Source: Enteroscipio rubneri (GTDB lineage: Bacteria; Actinomycetota; Coriobacteriia; Coriobacteriales; Eggerthellaceae). Taken from it: a stretch of DNA of 64,000 bases. Where the stretch lies: NCBI RefSeq assembly GCF_002899715.1, contig NZ_PPEK01000007.1:62001-126000 (forward strand), written 5' to 3'. A program made the translations under genes and the position numbers. Below, piece after piece: positions 44,178-51,988 of the stretch. Under the pieces are notes generated by a model that saw only the letters and a program-made list of their open reading frames with translations, was not told the DNA's origin and made no database searches. Every line of letters starts with the position of its first letter. Position 1 is the stretch's first letter.

Positions 44178-44621
44178 TCAGATCCTCCGCCGATCCGGCA
44201 GATCGTAGACGTCCAACAAGGTGATCTCGAAGTTGAGCGCCTTACAGATGGCGTCATGGTTCATGTCGAATACGGCTCGCTCGCCGTCGAGCGCGGTAAG
44301 GCGCGCGGGAAAGGTCTGGCCGTCCGGCTGCTCGAGGTTCACCATCTCGCCCACAACGAGTCTGACGTCCGCGGGGATCTTCGCTCGCTCGACTTCAAGG
44401 ATGCGCGCGTCGGTGCGCTCCTCGTAAGCTTCGTCGGCGCTCACGTGCGCACGTCTTGTTTCGCCCACTTCCATGTCGCGCACCGTTTCAATGAACGCGG
44501 GGGGCATCCAGCCAGCGACGCACGGGAATTCGATGGGCTGCTCGCGTTGGTCGATAAACGTGGTCCCATCGTCGAAGTACCCTCGATACGCCACCTTCAC
44601 CATGCGGTTCTCGTTGTTCAT
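44178..44621 (-). CDS. Divergent FKBP/SlyD-like protein
   Basis: A 147-residue paralogue of the neighbouring SlyD-like protein. The fold is still visible ([18 protein letters not shown], then [21 protein letters not shown] and [23 protein letters not shown]), but key FKBP features are lost: the FDSSF pattern is FIDQR, MIPGF is MPPAF, and the Gly of AYG is missing. Isomerase activity may therefore be gone and a chaperone or binding role retained. Its start overlaps the gshA stop by four bases (ATGA), so the two are coupled. Confidence 0.78.
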   Translation of the reverse strand: MNNENRMVKVAYRGYFDDGTTFIDQREQPIEFPCVAGWMPPAFIETVRDMEVGETRRAHVSADEAYEERTDARILEVERAKIPADVRLVVGEMVNLEQPDGQTFPARLTALDGERAVFDMNHDAICKALNFEITLLDVYDLPDRRRI

Positions 44622-45913
44622 ACCGCCTCCGCTTCCGCAAGATCGGCCAACGTAGTGCGACGCTCGATCAGCCGAGCGAGCGGGGCGAGGAACGCCGCGT
44701 CGTCATCGTCGAGGCCGCATTCGGCTATCGCGAGCACCTTGTCGCACAGCCGACCTGCCGGTTGCCCGTACACTTCGGCATCATAGCCCTGTGCCATGAG
44801 GTCTTTTTTCGCTATCTCCACATCGGGGGCGCGCACGTTGGCGAAAAGCGCGTCGAGTGCGTCAAGGCTTGCGGCGTCATAGAACAAACCCTTGATCAGC
44901 GCAGCATAAGCGATGACGTAGGGGATGGGCATAGCGTCTGCGGGCCTGATCTCGACGTAGGTCTTCAGGCGTACGTCATTGAAGAACATCGAAACGGCGT
45001 GTTCGACTTCGGCGCGCGTCATGGTGCGTTCGGCGTAGATGTCGCCGAACGTGCGGTCCGAATAGCACCACTGCTCTTTGCGGCACGGCACGAGAATAGC
45101 GGGAGCGTCGAGAATGTAGGCGGCGTAGCGGCGCAGGCTGAAATCGGGATCCAGCACATCAGGCACGAGCCCGCAGCGGTCGTTGTCCACATGCTGCCAA
45201 ATCGCGGTTCGTACAAGCTTGTGTGTGCGAACCGCTCCTTCGAACCGAGGCGTGTTGTCCGTGATGAGCGAGAAGACGGGCACGAGCGCAAACGCGAGAC
45301 GCAGCTTGCGCAAGCAGTCGGACGTGCTCGTGTAGTCGATGGAAACCTGCGTCGAGGCGCTGCCGCGCATCATACAGGGACCGTAGATATCTTTAGCGCC
45401 CAGGTACAGGTTCATGAACTGGTAGCGGCGTTTCGGAATAAGCTCGAGGTCGCGTGCGGCGGCGGTGGGATGGTAGCCGATGGTGAGCGCCCGCTCGCCG
45501 ACCGGCGACAGGATGCTCGCGAGGTGCTGTTCGAACGCCTCGAATGCCTCTCGGGCGGAGACGAGATCTGCAAAGGGACCTGCTGAAAGCTCGAGCTGGG
45601 CAGCCGGTTCGATGGTTACGGCCTCTCCTGGGCGGGCGACCCCCAAAAGATCCCCGTGGAGGTCGGTGGTTGCGTGCGGGTACTCGGCTTGGAGCTTTGC
45701 GAGCACCCAGGCAACGCCGTGCTCGCCGCTGTACGGAACCGGGCTCAGGTCATCGTGCACGATGGTGTGCTCGAGCTCAATACCCAATTCTCCCAGGGAG
45801 TCGTGGGGCTTGATGCCGCTTTCGAAGTAGGCGACGATGGCTTCGATATTGCTCTCGCGGGCGGGCTGTGCCGTGCGTGCGGCCGCTTCGGGCGCGCAGA
45901 CTGGTTCGCTCAT
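44618..45913 (-). CDS. gshA: Glutamate-cysteine ligase (GCS2 family)
   Basis: Joins glutamate and cysteine with ATP to form gamma-glutamylcysteine. The 431-residue protein has GIELEHTIVHDDLSPV at the start (the Glu-rich metal site), the middle RYQFMNLYLGAKDIYGPCMMRGSASTQVSIDYT, and the YVEIRPADAMP pattern of the plant/actinobacterial type (EgtA-like). It is the first gene of a coupled operon with two FKBP-type proteins. No glutathione synthetase is seen here, so the product may be used as such. Confidence 0.85.
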   Translation of the reverse strand: MSEPVCAPEAAARTAQPARESNIEAIVAYFESGIKPHDSLGELGIELEHTIVHDDLSPVPYSGEHGVAWVLAKLQAEYPHATTDLHGDLLGVARPGEAVTIEPAAQLELSAGPFADLVSAREAFEAFEQHLASILSPVGERALTIGYHPTAAARDLELIPKRRYQFMNLYLGAKDIYGPCMMRGSASTQVSIDYTSTSDCLRKLRLAFALVPVFSLITDNTPRFEGAVRTHKLVRTAIWQHVDNDRCGLVPDVLDPDFSLRRYAAYILDAPAILVPCRKEQWCYSDRTFGDIYAERTMTRAEVEHAVSMFFNDVRLKTYVEIRPADAMPIPYVIAYAALIKGLFYDAASLDALDALFANVRAPDVEIAKKDLMAQGYDAEVYGQPAGRLCDKVLAIAECGLDDDDAAFLAPLARLIERRTTLADLAEAEAV

Positions 45914-46251
45914 AGTGCAAGCTCCTGAACAGACTCGTGTCGATGATAATGCTGCTTTGCATACCATACTCTTTCCTGTCCGCCGTTTCGCCTTCTTTTC
46001 TATTTCGCCATGGTTTCGTTCGCATCGGCCTGTCGCTTATTTCAGCTCATGCGGCGTCGGACGAGAGCTGAAGGACCCGAGAACTCTGTTACTATTTCAT
46101 TGCGCGCCTTGCCAAACGGACTGATCTTTTTTAGGATGAACCTCAATGACATTCGAGCGCATTTTTGTGCAGGTGCACGATTTTCCAGCCCGATCATCGG
46201 TTCGCACGCTTGGACCCGGAACCGTCCGGGATTCGACGAAAGAGGGGCGCT
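45914..46251. promoter_or_regulatory. Divergent gshA / argC control region
   Basis: About 340 bp between two divergent operons. TGCATACC occurs before gshA (45958-45965), the same octamer found before argR (54521-54528). GTGCA-GG-TGCAC (46167-46178) is a small palindrome ahead of argC, next to the A+T-rich GCATTTTTGTGCA. These could be part of an ArgR or redox control site. I could not find a canonical ARG box. Confidence 0.4.
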
Positions 46252-47316
46252 ATGGCCATCACGACGGGCATCGTAGGGGCAGCGGGGTTTGCCGGCATCG
46301 AGTTGGTCCGGCTCGTCTTGCGCCATCCCGATCTCGAGCTCTCCATTGTTACGTCCAATGAACTGGCCGGCACGGCGGTCGCCTCGGAGTATCCCGGCTT
46401 CGTCGGAGCAACCGACCTTGCATTCGCCTCCCATGACGATCCGGCGCTCGATACGTGCGAACTCGTGTTCCTCGCTGTGCCGCACACGGCGGCGCTCGGC
46501 ATGGCGCCGCGCCTCGTGGCAGGCGGATCGACCGTCATCGATCTCTCGGCCGATTTTCGCCTGAAAGATCCCGTCGTTTACGAACAGTGGTACGCCGCCC
46601 GCCATACGGCGGTCGAGCTGCTCGAGAAGGCAACGTTCGGCCTGCCGGAGCTGTTCCCGGACGATCTCGTCCGCGCCGCCGCTGCGCACAAGATGGGGGA
46701 GGGAACGCTCGTGGCTTGCGCTGGCTGCTATCCCACCGCCACGTCGCTCGCGGCGGCGCCCGCCGTTCGTGCTGGCTGGGTAGTTCCTGGAGGCGTCGTC
46801 GTCGCAGATGCCGTGTCGGGCGTTACGGGCGCCGGCAAGAAGGCGTCGGCACGCACGCATTTCTGCTTTGCTGACGAGAATCTGGAGGCTTACGGCGTGG
46901 CGACGCATCGTCACACGCCCGAGATCGAGCAGATTCTCGAGCTCGATGGCCGCCTCGTGTTCACCCCTCATCTCGCGCCGCTCAATCGCGGGCTGCTCTC
47001 CACGGTCAACGTTCCGCTTGCGTCGGACGCGCCTTTGGATGCCGCCTCCATCATCGAACACTACCGCGCCTTCTACGGCGACAGCGCGTTCGTGCACGTG
47101 CTCGGTGTCGGCGAGATGCCTAAGACCTCGGCGGTTGCGGGCACGAACAACGCTCATATCGGGCTCGCCGTCAACGAACGCGCGCGCATGCTTATTGCGG
47201 TGTGCGCTATCGACAACCTGGGAAAAGGCGCAGCAGGTCAGGCCGTTCAATGTGCAAACGCGGTGCTTCGACTGCCCGAGAGCGCCGGATTCGACCGCGC
47301 TGCGGTACCCGTGTGA
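46252..47316 (+). CDS. argC: N-acetyl-gamma-glutamyl-phosphate reductase
   Basis: Third step of arginine synthesis, NADPH-dependent. The 354-residue protein has GIVGAAGFAGIELVRLV at the N-terminus, HPDLELSIVTSNELAG, and the catalytic Cys in VACAGCYPTATSLA (about residue 157). HLAPLNRGLLSTVNVPL is the usual C-terminal segment. ATG 46252 is preceded by AGAGGGG. First gene of an argCJBD operon. Confidence 0.95.
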   Translation: MAITTGIVGAAGFAGIELVRLVLRHPDLELSIVTSNELAGTAVASEYPGFVGATDLAFASHDDPALDTCELVFLAVPHTAALGMAPRLVAGGSTVIDLSADFRLKDPVVYEQWYAARHTAVELLEKATFGLPELFPDDLVRAAAAHKMGEGTLVACAGCYPTATSLAAAPAVRAGWVVPGGVVVADAVSGVTGAGKKASARTHFCFADENLEAYGVATHRHTPEIEQILELDGRLVFTPHLAPLNRGLLSTVNVPLASDAPLDAASIIEHYRAFYGDSAFVHVLGVGEMPKTSAVAGTNNAHIGLAVNERARMLIAVCAIDNLGKGAAGQAVQCANAVLRLPESAGFDRAAVPV

Positions 47317-47361
47317 CGTGTCTCGACCGATGCAAAACCGTATTCGACGAGAAGGAAGCTT

Positions 47362-48687
47362 ATGACCGAGCATGAAATCGATGTGGGGTTCGGTGCGCCT
47401 GAGGGAGCGGTTCCGTTGCGCGCCAGCGAACGGCGTCCCTCGCCGTTGCCCCGTGTTCCGAACGGCGGCGTTGCCACGGCACGCGGTTTTACGGCTGCCG
47501 GGGTGCACGCTGGCTTTCGAGCCGATCCCCAGCGTCTCGACCTGGCGCTCGTCGTTTCGGACGAGCCGTGCGCGTGCGCGGGCGTATTCACCCGCAACGT
47601 GTTTTGCTCTGCGCCCGTCAGGGTATCGCGCGCACATCTGGATAGCTGCGGCTACGGTACTGCGCGTGCCGTCGTCATCAACTCGGGCAATGCGAACGCC
47701 GCGACGGGCGAGCGCGGCCTCGAGGCGGCTCGCGCGTCTGCGCGCATCGTGGCCGAGACGCTTGGCTGCACGGCTGACGAGGTCATGGTTGCCTCCACGG
47801 GCGTCATCGGGGTGCACCTGCCCATCGAGCCGTTCGAATCCGGCGTTTCGGCCGCTGCGACGTCGCTGTCGGCTGCTGGCGGGCATGATGCCGCGCACGC
47901 TATTATGACCACCGACACGCGGCCCAAAGAGGCAGCCGTTACGTTCGCGGGGGACGGTATCGGATACGACGGTTGCACGTTCGCGGTAGGCGGCATGGCG
48001 AAAGGCTCCGGCATGATCATGCCGGATATGGCCACGATGATCGCCGTCGTCACCACCGATGCGCCGATCATGCCCGATGTCCTTCATCGGGCGCTTGTCA
48101 AGGCGGTGGGGTCGAGTTTCAACAAGGTCACGGTCGACTCGGACACATCCACGAACGATTCGTGTTTCCTCATGGCAAGCGGCGCCGCCGTCACGGCTGA
48201 CGCGCAGCCTTTCGAGCCGGGCGGTTCTGCTTACGAGCTGTTCGAGCGAGCCCTCATAACCGTTTGCGAGGATCTCGCGCGCCAGATGGCTGCCGATGGC
48301 GAGGGCGCGACGCGCCTCGTCACTGTGCGCGTGAGCGGTGCGGCCACTCCCGAGGACGCCGATCTCGCGGCTCGCGCCGTCGCCAACTCGCCGCTCGTCA
48401 AGACCGCCATCTGCGGGCATGATGCCAACTGGGGTCGCATCGCCGCAGCCGTCGGCAAGTCGGGCGCGGCCTTCCGTCAGGAGGATGCCGCCATCGACAT
48501 CATGGGGTTGCCCGTGTGCCGCAAGGGGCTCACGGTCGCCTTCGACGAGGACGAGGCGCTGCGCCGCTTCGAGCAGCCAGAGATCGTTCTCGACATCGAC
48601 CTCGGCGCGGGCGACGCCGCCACCACGGTATGGACGTGCGATTTCACGCACGAGTACATCACGATCAACGGAGATTATCGATCATGA
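47362..48687 (+). CDS. argJ: Bifunctional glutamate N-acetyltransferase / ornithine acetyltransferase
   Basis: Recycles the acetyl group from N-acetylornithine to glutamate and so runs the cyclic arginine pathway; 441 residues. The precursor is cut before the Thr in GMIMPDMATMIAVVTTD, which is intact. Other family features are CSAPVRVSRAHLD, NSGNANAATGERG and the end CDFTHEYITINGDYRS. Whether it also makes acetylglutamate from acetyl-CoA cannot be told; no argA is present in the window. Its stop overlaps the argB start by four bases. Confidence 0.95.
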   Translation: MTEHEIDVGFGAPEGAVPLRASERRPSPLPRVPNGGVATARGFTAAGVHAGFRADPQRLDLALVVSDEPCACAGVFTRNVFCSAPVRVSRAHLDSCGYGTARAVVINSGNANAATGERGLEAARASARIVAETLGCTADEVMVASTGVIGVHLPIEPFESGVSAAATSLSAAGGHDAAHAIMTTDTRPKEAAVTFAGDGIGYDGCTFAVGGMAKGSGMIMPDMATMIAVVTTDAPIMPDVLHRALVKAVGSSFNKVTVDSDTSTNDSCFLMASGAAVTADAQPFEPGGSAYELFERALITVCEDLARQMAADGEGATRLVTVRVSGAATPEDADLAARAVANSPLVKTAICGHDANWGRIAAAVGKSGAAFRQEDAAIDIMGLPVCRKGLTVAFDEDEALRRFEQPEIVLDIDLGAGDAATTVWTCDFTHEYITINGDYRS

Positions 48688-49700
48688 AATACGCGAAGGA
48701 CACGCGCCCCCATGGCGCCTCGCACAAAGCGGCGGAAGTGCTCGTCGAAGCGCTTCCCTGGATCAAGAATATCACCGGCAAGACGGTCGTCATAAAGTAC
48801 GGCGGCTCTGCCATGGTTGACGAGCGGCTGCGCGCCGACGTTATGGCCGATATCGTGCTGCTCAAGATCGTCGGCGTAAACCCCGTCATCGTGCACGGCG
48901 GCGGCAAGGCCATCACTGAGGCTATGGAGCACATGCAGCTTCCCGTGGAGTTCAAAGACGGTCAACGTGTCACGACGCCCGAAGCCATGGATCTCGTGCG
49001 TACCGTGCTCATGGGCAAGGTGAACCAGGAGCTCGTCGAAGCCTTGAACGAGCACGGCAACTTCGCCGTAGGTGTGTCAGGCGCTGACGCGGGCGTCATC
49101 GTAGCCGAGCAGGCCAGCCCTGAACTGGGCCGAGTGGGCCGTATCACGCGCATCAACCGCCCGTTGCTCGACGACCTCGTGAATGCCGACTATATTCCCG
49201 TCGTCGCGTCGGTCGCGCTCGGCGAGGACGGCGGCTTCTACAATGTGAACGCCGACATGGTTGCCGGCCACATCGCCGCCGCCATTGGCGCACACAAGGT
49301 GGTGTTTCTCACCGACGTTGACGGCCTCTACGAGAATTTCGAGAACAAGGACTCGCTCATCTCCAACCTCACGGTGTTCGAGGCGCAATACATGGTGGAG
49401 AATAACATCGTGTCCACCGGCATGATCCCCAAGCTCAAGTCGTGCATCCTCGCGCTGGAGGCCGGCGTGTTCCGCGCCCATGTCATCAACGGCATTACGC
49501 CGCACTCGCTTCTGCTCGAACTGCTCACGAGCACCGGCGTTGGCACTACGATGCATTCCACTGATGAGGCATGCAAGTTCGACGCGCACCCGCTCGGCAA
49601 CTTCGCTTCGAAGCTGCTCGAAAATAGGATGGCGTCGGGATCGGGCGGGATAGGACCATCCGGCTCACTGGGCGCAGAGGGAACGCGCACCGGCCGATAG
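48684..49700 (+). CDS. argB: Acetylglutamate kinase
   Basis: Phosphorylates N-acetylglutamate. The 338-residue protein has KTVVIKYGGSAMVDE, VGVNPVIVHGGGKAI and VGVSGADAGVIVAEQ, followed by IPVVASVALGEDGGFYNVNADMVAGHIAAAIGAHKVVFLTDVDG, all standard. The C-terminal 35 residues are an extra polar/Gly tail. The ATG lies within the argJ stop (ATGA), so the genes are coupled. An arginine-sensitive form is possible since the N-terminal helix is present. Confidence 0.95.
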   Translation: MKYAKDTRPHGASHKAAEVLVEALPWIKNITGKTVVIKYGGSAMVDERLRADVMADIVLLKIVGVNPVIVHGGGKAITEAMEHMQLPVEFKDGQRVTTPEAMDLVRTVLMGKVNQELVEALNEHGNFAVGVSGADAGVIVAEQASPELGRVGRITRINRPLLDDLVNADYIPVVASVALGEDGGFYNVNADMVAGHIAAAIGAHKVVFLTDVDGLYENFENKDSLISNLTVFEAQYMVENNIVSTGMIPKLKSCILALEAGVFRAHVINGITPHSLLLELLTSTGVGTTMHSTDEACKFDAHPLGNFASKLLENRMASGSGGIGPSGSLGAEGTRTGR

Positions 49701-49747
49701 CGTAGAATCCGCAGGACGAAGAAGGAAACGGCGACGAAAGAGGGACG

Positions 49748-51040
49748 ATGAACTTCAACGAGGAGCGGCAACTCGAATCCACGTACGTCATGGGAACCTA
49801 CGCGCGCAAGCCCGTTGAGCTTGTGCGCGGGCGCGGCATGCGGGTGGAGGATGCGGAGGGTCGCACGTACCTCGATTTCGTCTCGGGTGTGGGTGCGGTG
49901 AGCCTTGGGCACTGCCATCCGGCTCTGGTCGAGGCCGTCAGCGCGCAGGCGCGCAAGCTCGTTCACGTCAGCAACTACTACTATATCGAGCATCGCGGCG
50001 AAGTGGCGCATGCCGTGTCCGATCTGCTGAATACCTGCACGCCGGAGAACGAGCGCCGGCCGTGGCGCAGCTTCTTCGCCAATTCGGGGGCGGAGGCCAA
50101 TGAGTGCGCGTTCAAGCTCGCGCGCCTGCACGCTAAGAAGCTCGCTGGCGCGTCCGCCAAGGCGGCGGGATCCGATGCGGCCGCCGTGCGCGCCGCCGAA
50201 GCTGCCGCTCCGCGGCTCATCGTCACGCTCGATGCCAGCTTCCACGGGCGTACGCTCGCCACGCTCGCAGCCACGGCGCAGCCTGCCAAGCAGGAGGCCT
50301 TCCAACCCCTGCCCGACGGCTTCGTGCGCACGCCGCTCAACGACGTTGCCGCGCTTGAAGAGCTGTTCGTTCGACAGGGCGATGCCATCTGCGCAATGGT
50401 GGTCGAATGCGTGCAGGGGGAAAGCGGCGTGCATCCCTGCACGGCCGAATTTCTGCAGACTGCGCGGCGTTTGACCGATCAGGCCGGCGCGCTGCTCGTG
50501 TGCGACGAGATACAGTGCGGCATGTACCGTTGCGGAACCTATCCATTCGGCTTCCAGCATTTCGGCATCGTGCCCGACGTGGTCACCATCGCCAAGGGCA
50601 TCGCCTCAGGATTTCCCATGGGCATGTGCGCTGCGCGCGCCGAGACAGCCGACTCCTTCGAGCCGGGAGATCACGGCTCGACGTTCGGGGGCAGCTGTTT
50701 GGCGGTAGCGGCCGCCGAGGCCACCGTGAAGGCGCTCGCCGATGAAGACGTTGCCTCAAACGCCCGCGAGGTGGGGGTCTATCTGCGAACACGCCTTGCT
50801 TCGCTGCCGCAGGTGACGGAAGTCCGCGGTCTCGGTCTCATGGTGGCCGCTGATCTAGACAAGGGCTTCGACGCGTTCGGCGTCGTTGCGCGCGGTCTGG
50901 ATGCCGGCCTGCTGCTCAATGCCACCGGACCGCATACGCTCCGTTTCTTGCCGCCGCTCGTGTGCTCGGAGGCCGATGTGGATGCGCTCATCGAACGCCT
51001 CCGCACGTTGCTCGTCGCAGAGAAGGGAATTGCCCACTGA
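49748..51040 (+). CDS. argD: Acetylornithine aminotransferase
   Basis: PLP-dependent step making N-acetylornithine. The 430-residue class III aminotransferase has GRTYLDFVSGVGAVSLGHCHP, NSGAEANECAFKLAR, FHGRTLATLAATAQ, CDEIQCGMYRCG and the PLP lysine in VTIAKGIASGFP. GGAAACGG precedes ATG 49748. It is the last gene of argCJBD; argF is missing next to it. A 53-residue Ala-rich insertion after the small-domain start lies within the variable region. Confidence 0.92.
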   Translation: MNFNEERQLESTYVMGTYARKPVELVRGRGMRVEDAEGRTYLDFVSGVGAVSLGHCHPALVEAVSAQARKLVHVSNYYYIEHRGEVAHAVSDLLNTCTPENERRPWRSFFANSGAEANECAFKLARLHAKKLAGASAKAAGSDAAAVRAAEAAAPRLIVTLDASFHGRTLATLAATAQPAKQEAFQPLPDGFVRTPLNDVAALEELFVRQGDAICAMVVECVQGESGVHPCTAEFLQTARRLTDQAGALLVCDEIQCGMYRCGTYPFGFQHFGIVPDVVTIAKGIASGFPMGMCAARAETADSFEPGDHGSTFGGSCLAVAAAEATVKALADEDVASNAREVGVYLRTRLASLPQVTEVRGLGLMVAADLDKGFDAFGVVARGLDAGLLLNATGPHTLRFLPPLVCSEADVDALIERLRTLLVAEKGIAH

Positions 51041-51151
51041 CGCGTGCAGACGACTGCTGAGCACGCTCCCTCGATCGAGGACGCGTCCCGCATCCTGGGC
51101 GCATCACCCTTTTTGACCAGGTGGTTTCTTGCGCTTCGTGGCGAGCGCGCC

Positions 51152-51805
51152 TCAGTCTTCGGTGGGCGTGCGCCACTCGCAGGGATCGGGCGCGGCCAGG
51201 CCGCGGATCCCCGCGATGATAATTTCGACCCCGTCGTTAAATGCTTGTTCCGAGTAGGCGGCTTCAACGGTATCCAGCCATGCCGGTTTGTCGGCTGCAG
51301 GCAGAGAATCCGCGTGCTCCATCTCGCTGATCTCGTTGACGATGAAACCCGAAAGGAACGCGTCGATGATGCGCCATGCCCGTGTGAGGATATCCTCGGG
51401 AATGCCTTGGTTCCCATGGAGACTCTGCACGCGCTCGGTATGTTCGCGTAGCCCCGGATCCCAGGCTGCGCCTTCGGCAAGGTAGAGGTGGGCGGATGCG
51501 TGGCGGAGGTGCATGCGTCGGATTGACGCTGTCGTGCGCCTGATTGTGTCATCCCAACGCTCGCCGGGCACGGGAGCTGTATCCACTTCGGTGAATGCGC
51601 GTGCCACCACGCCCTGTTGTATCTCCTCCATAGAGCCGAAGTGGCGGTACAGCGCCATTGCCGAACGGTCGAGGGCGCTCGCCAACTTGCGGATTGACAA
51701 GTTCTCCAGGCCCTCCTCGTCGGCAATCTCGAGGGCCTTGGCGATGATCGTTTCCCGGTTCAGCGGCACCCGCTTGTTCTTCAACTCCGAATTGTTCTGG
51801 GGCAT
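51152..51805 (-). CDS. TetR family transcriptional regulator
   Basis: A 217-residue regulator. The N-terminal helix-turn-helix is NRETIIAKALEIADEEGLENLSIRKLASALDRSAMALYRHFGSMEEIQQG, standard TetR; the rest is a helical ligand-binding domain. AGGAGG lies nine bases before ATG 51805. It is divergent from a Tat flavoprotein. Two 17-bp dyads lie between them, over the promoter of the flavoprotein gene, so it probably represses that gene and perhaps itself. The ligand is unknown. Confidence 0.88.
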   Translation of the reverse strand: MPQNNSELKNKRVPLNRETIIAKALEIADEEGLENLSIRKLASALDRSAMALYRHFGSMEEIQQGVVARAFTEVDTAPVPGERWDDTIRRTTASIRRMHLRHASAHLYLAEGAAWDPGLREHTERVQSLHGNQGIPEDILTRAWRIIDAFLSGFIVNEISEMEHADSLPAADKPAWLDTVEAAYSEQAFNDGVEIIIAGIRGLAAPDPCEWRTPTED

Positions 51806-51903
51806 GCGGAACATCCTCCTGCAATACCATCGAGGTGCATAGCTTCCACTGATGGTAGCAGACGAGCGAGCGATGGAAACGCTTGGATGCGGGGAAGCGG
51901 TTC

Positions 51904-51962
51904 TTGCACACTGAAAGTGTACGCTGTATACTCCACAAAGTGTACAGCGTACACTTTCAGTG
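51904..51962 (+). promoter_or_regulatory. Promoter with double TetR operator
   Basis: -35 TTGCAC (51904-51909), a 17-bp spacer and -10 TATACT (51927-51932) form an excellent promoter. Two dyads overlap it: AGTGTAC-GCT-GTATACT (51916-51932) and the perfect AGTGTAC-AGC-GTACACT (51939-51955), centres 23 bp apart. The whole stretch is also a 24-bp inverted repeat (51909-51932 with 51939-51962, 23 of 24 matching, 6-bp spacer). Confidence 0.85.
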
Positions 51963-51988
51963 GGAACCAAAGGACAAGAGAGGGAGCT

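Noticed and set aside
46042-48651. A very long open frame of about 869 codons on the minus strand across argC and argJ
   Set aside because: High-GC coding sequence often leaves the opposite frame open. Its translation is full of Arg/His and matches nothing, while argC and argJ are certain.
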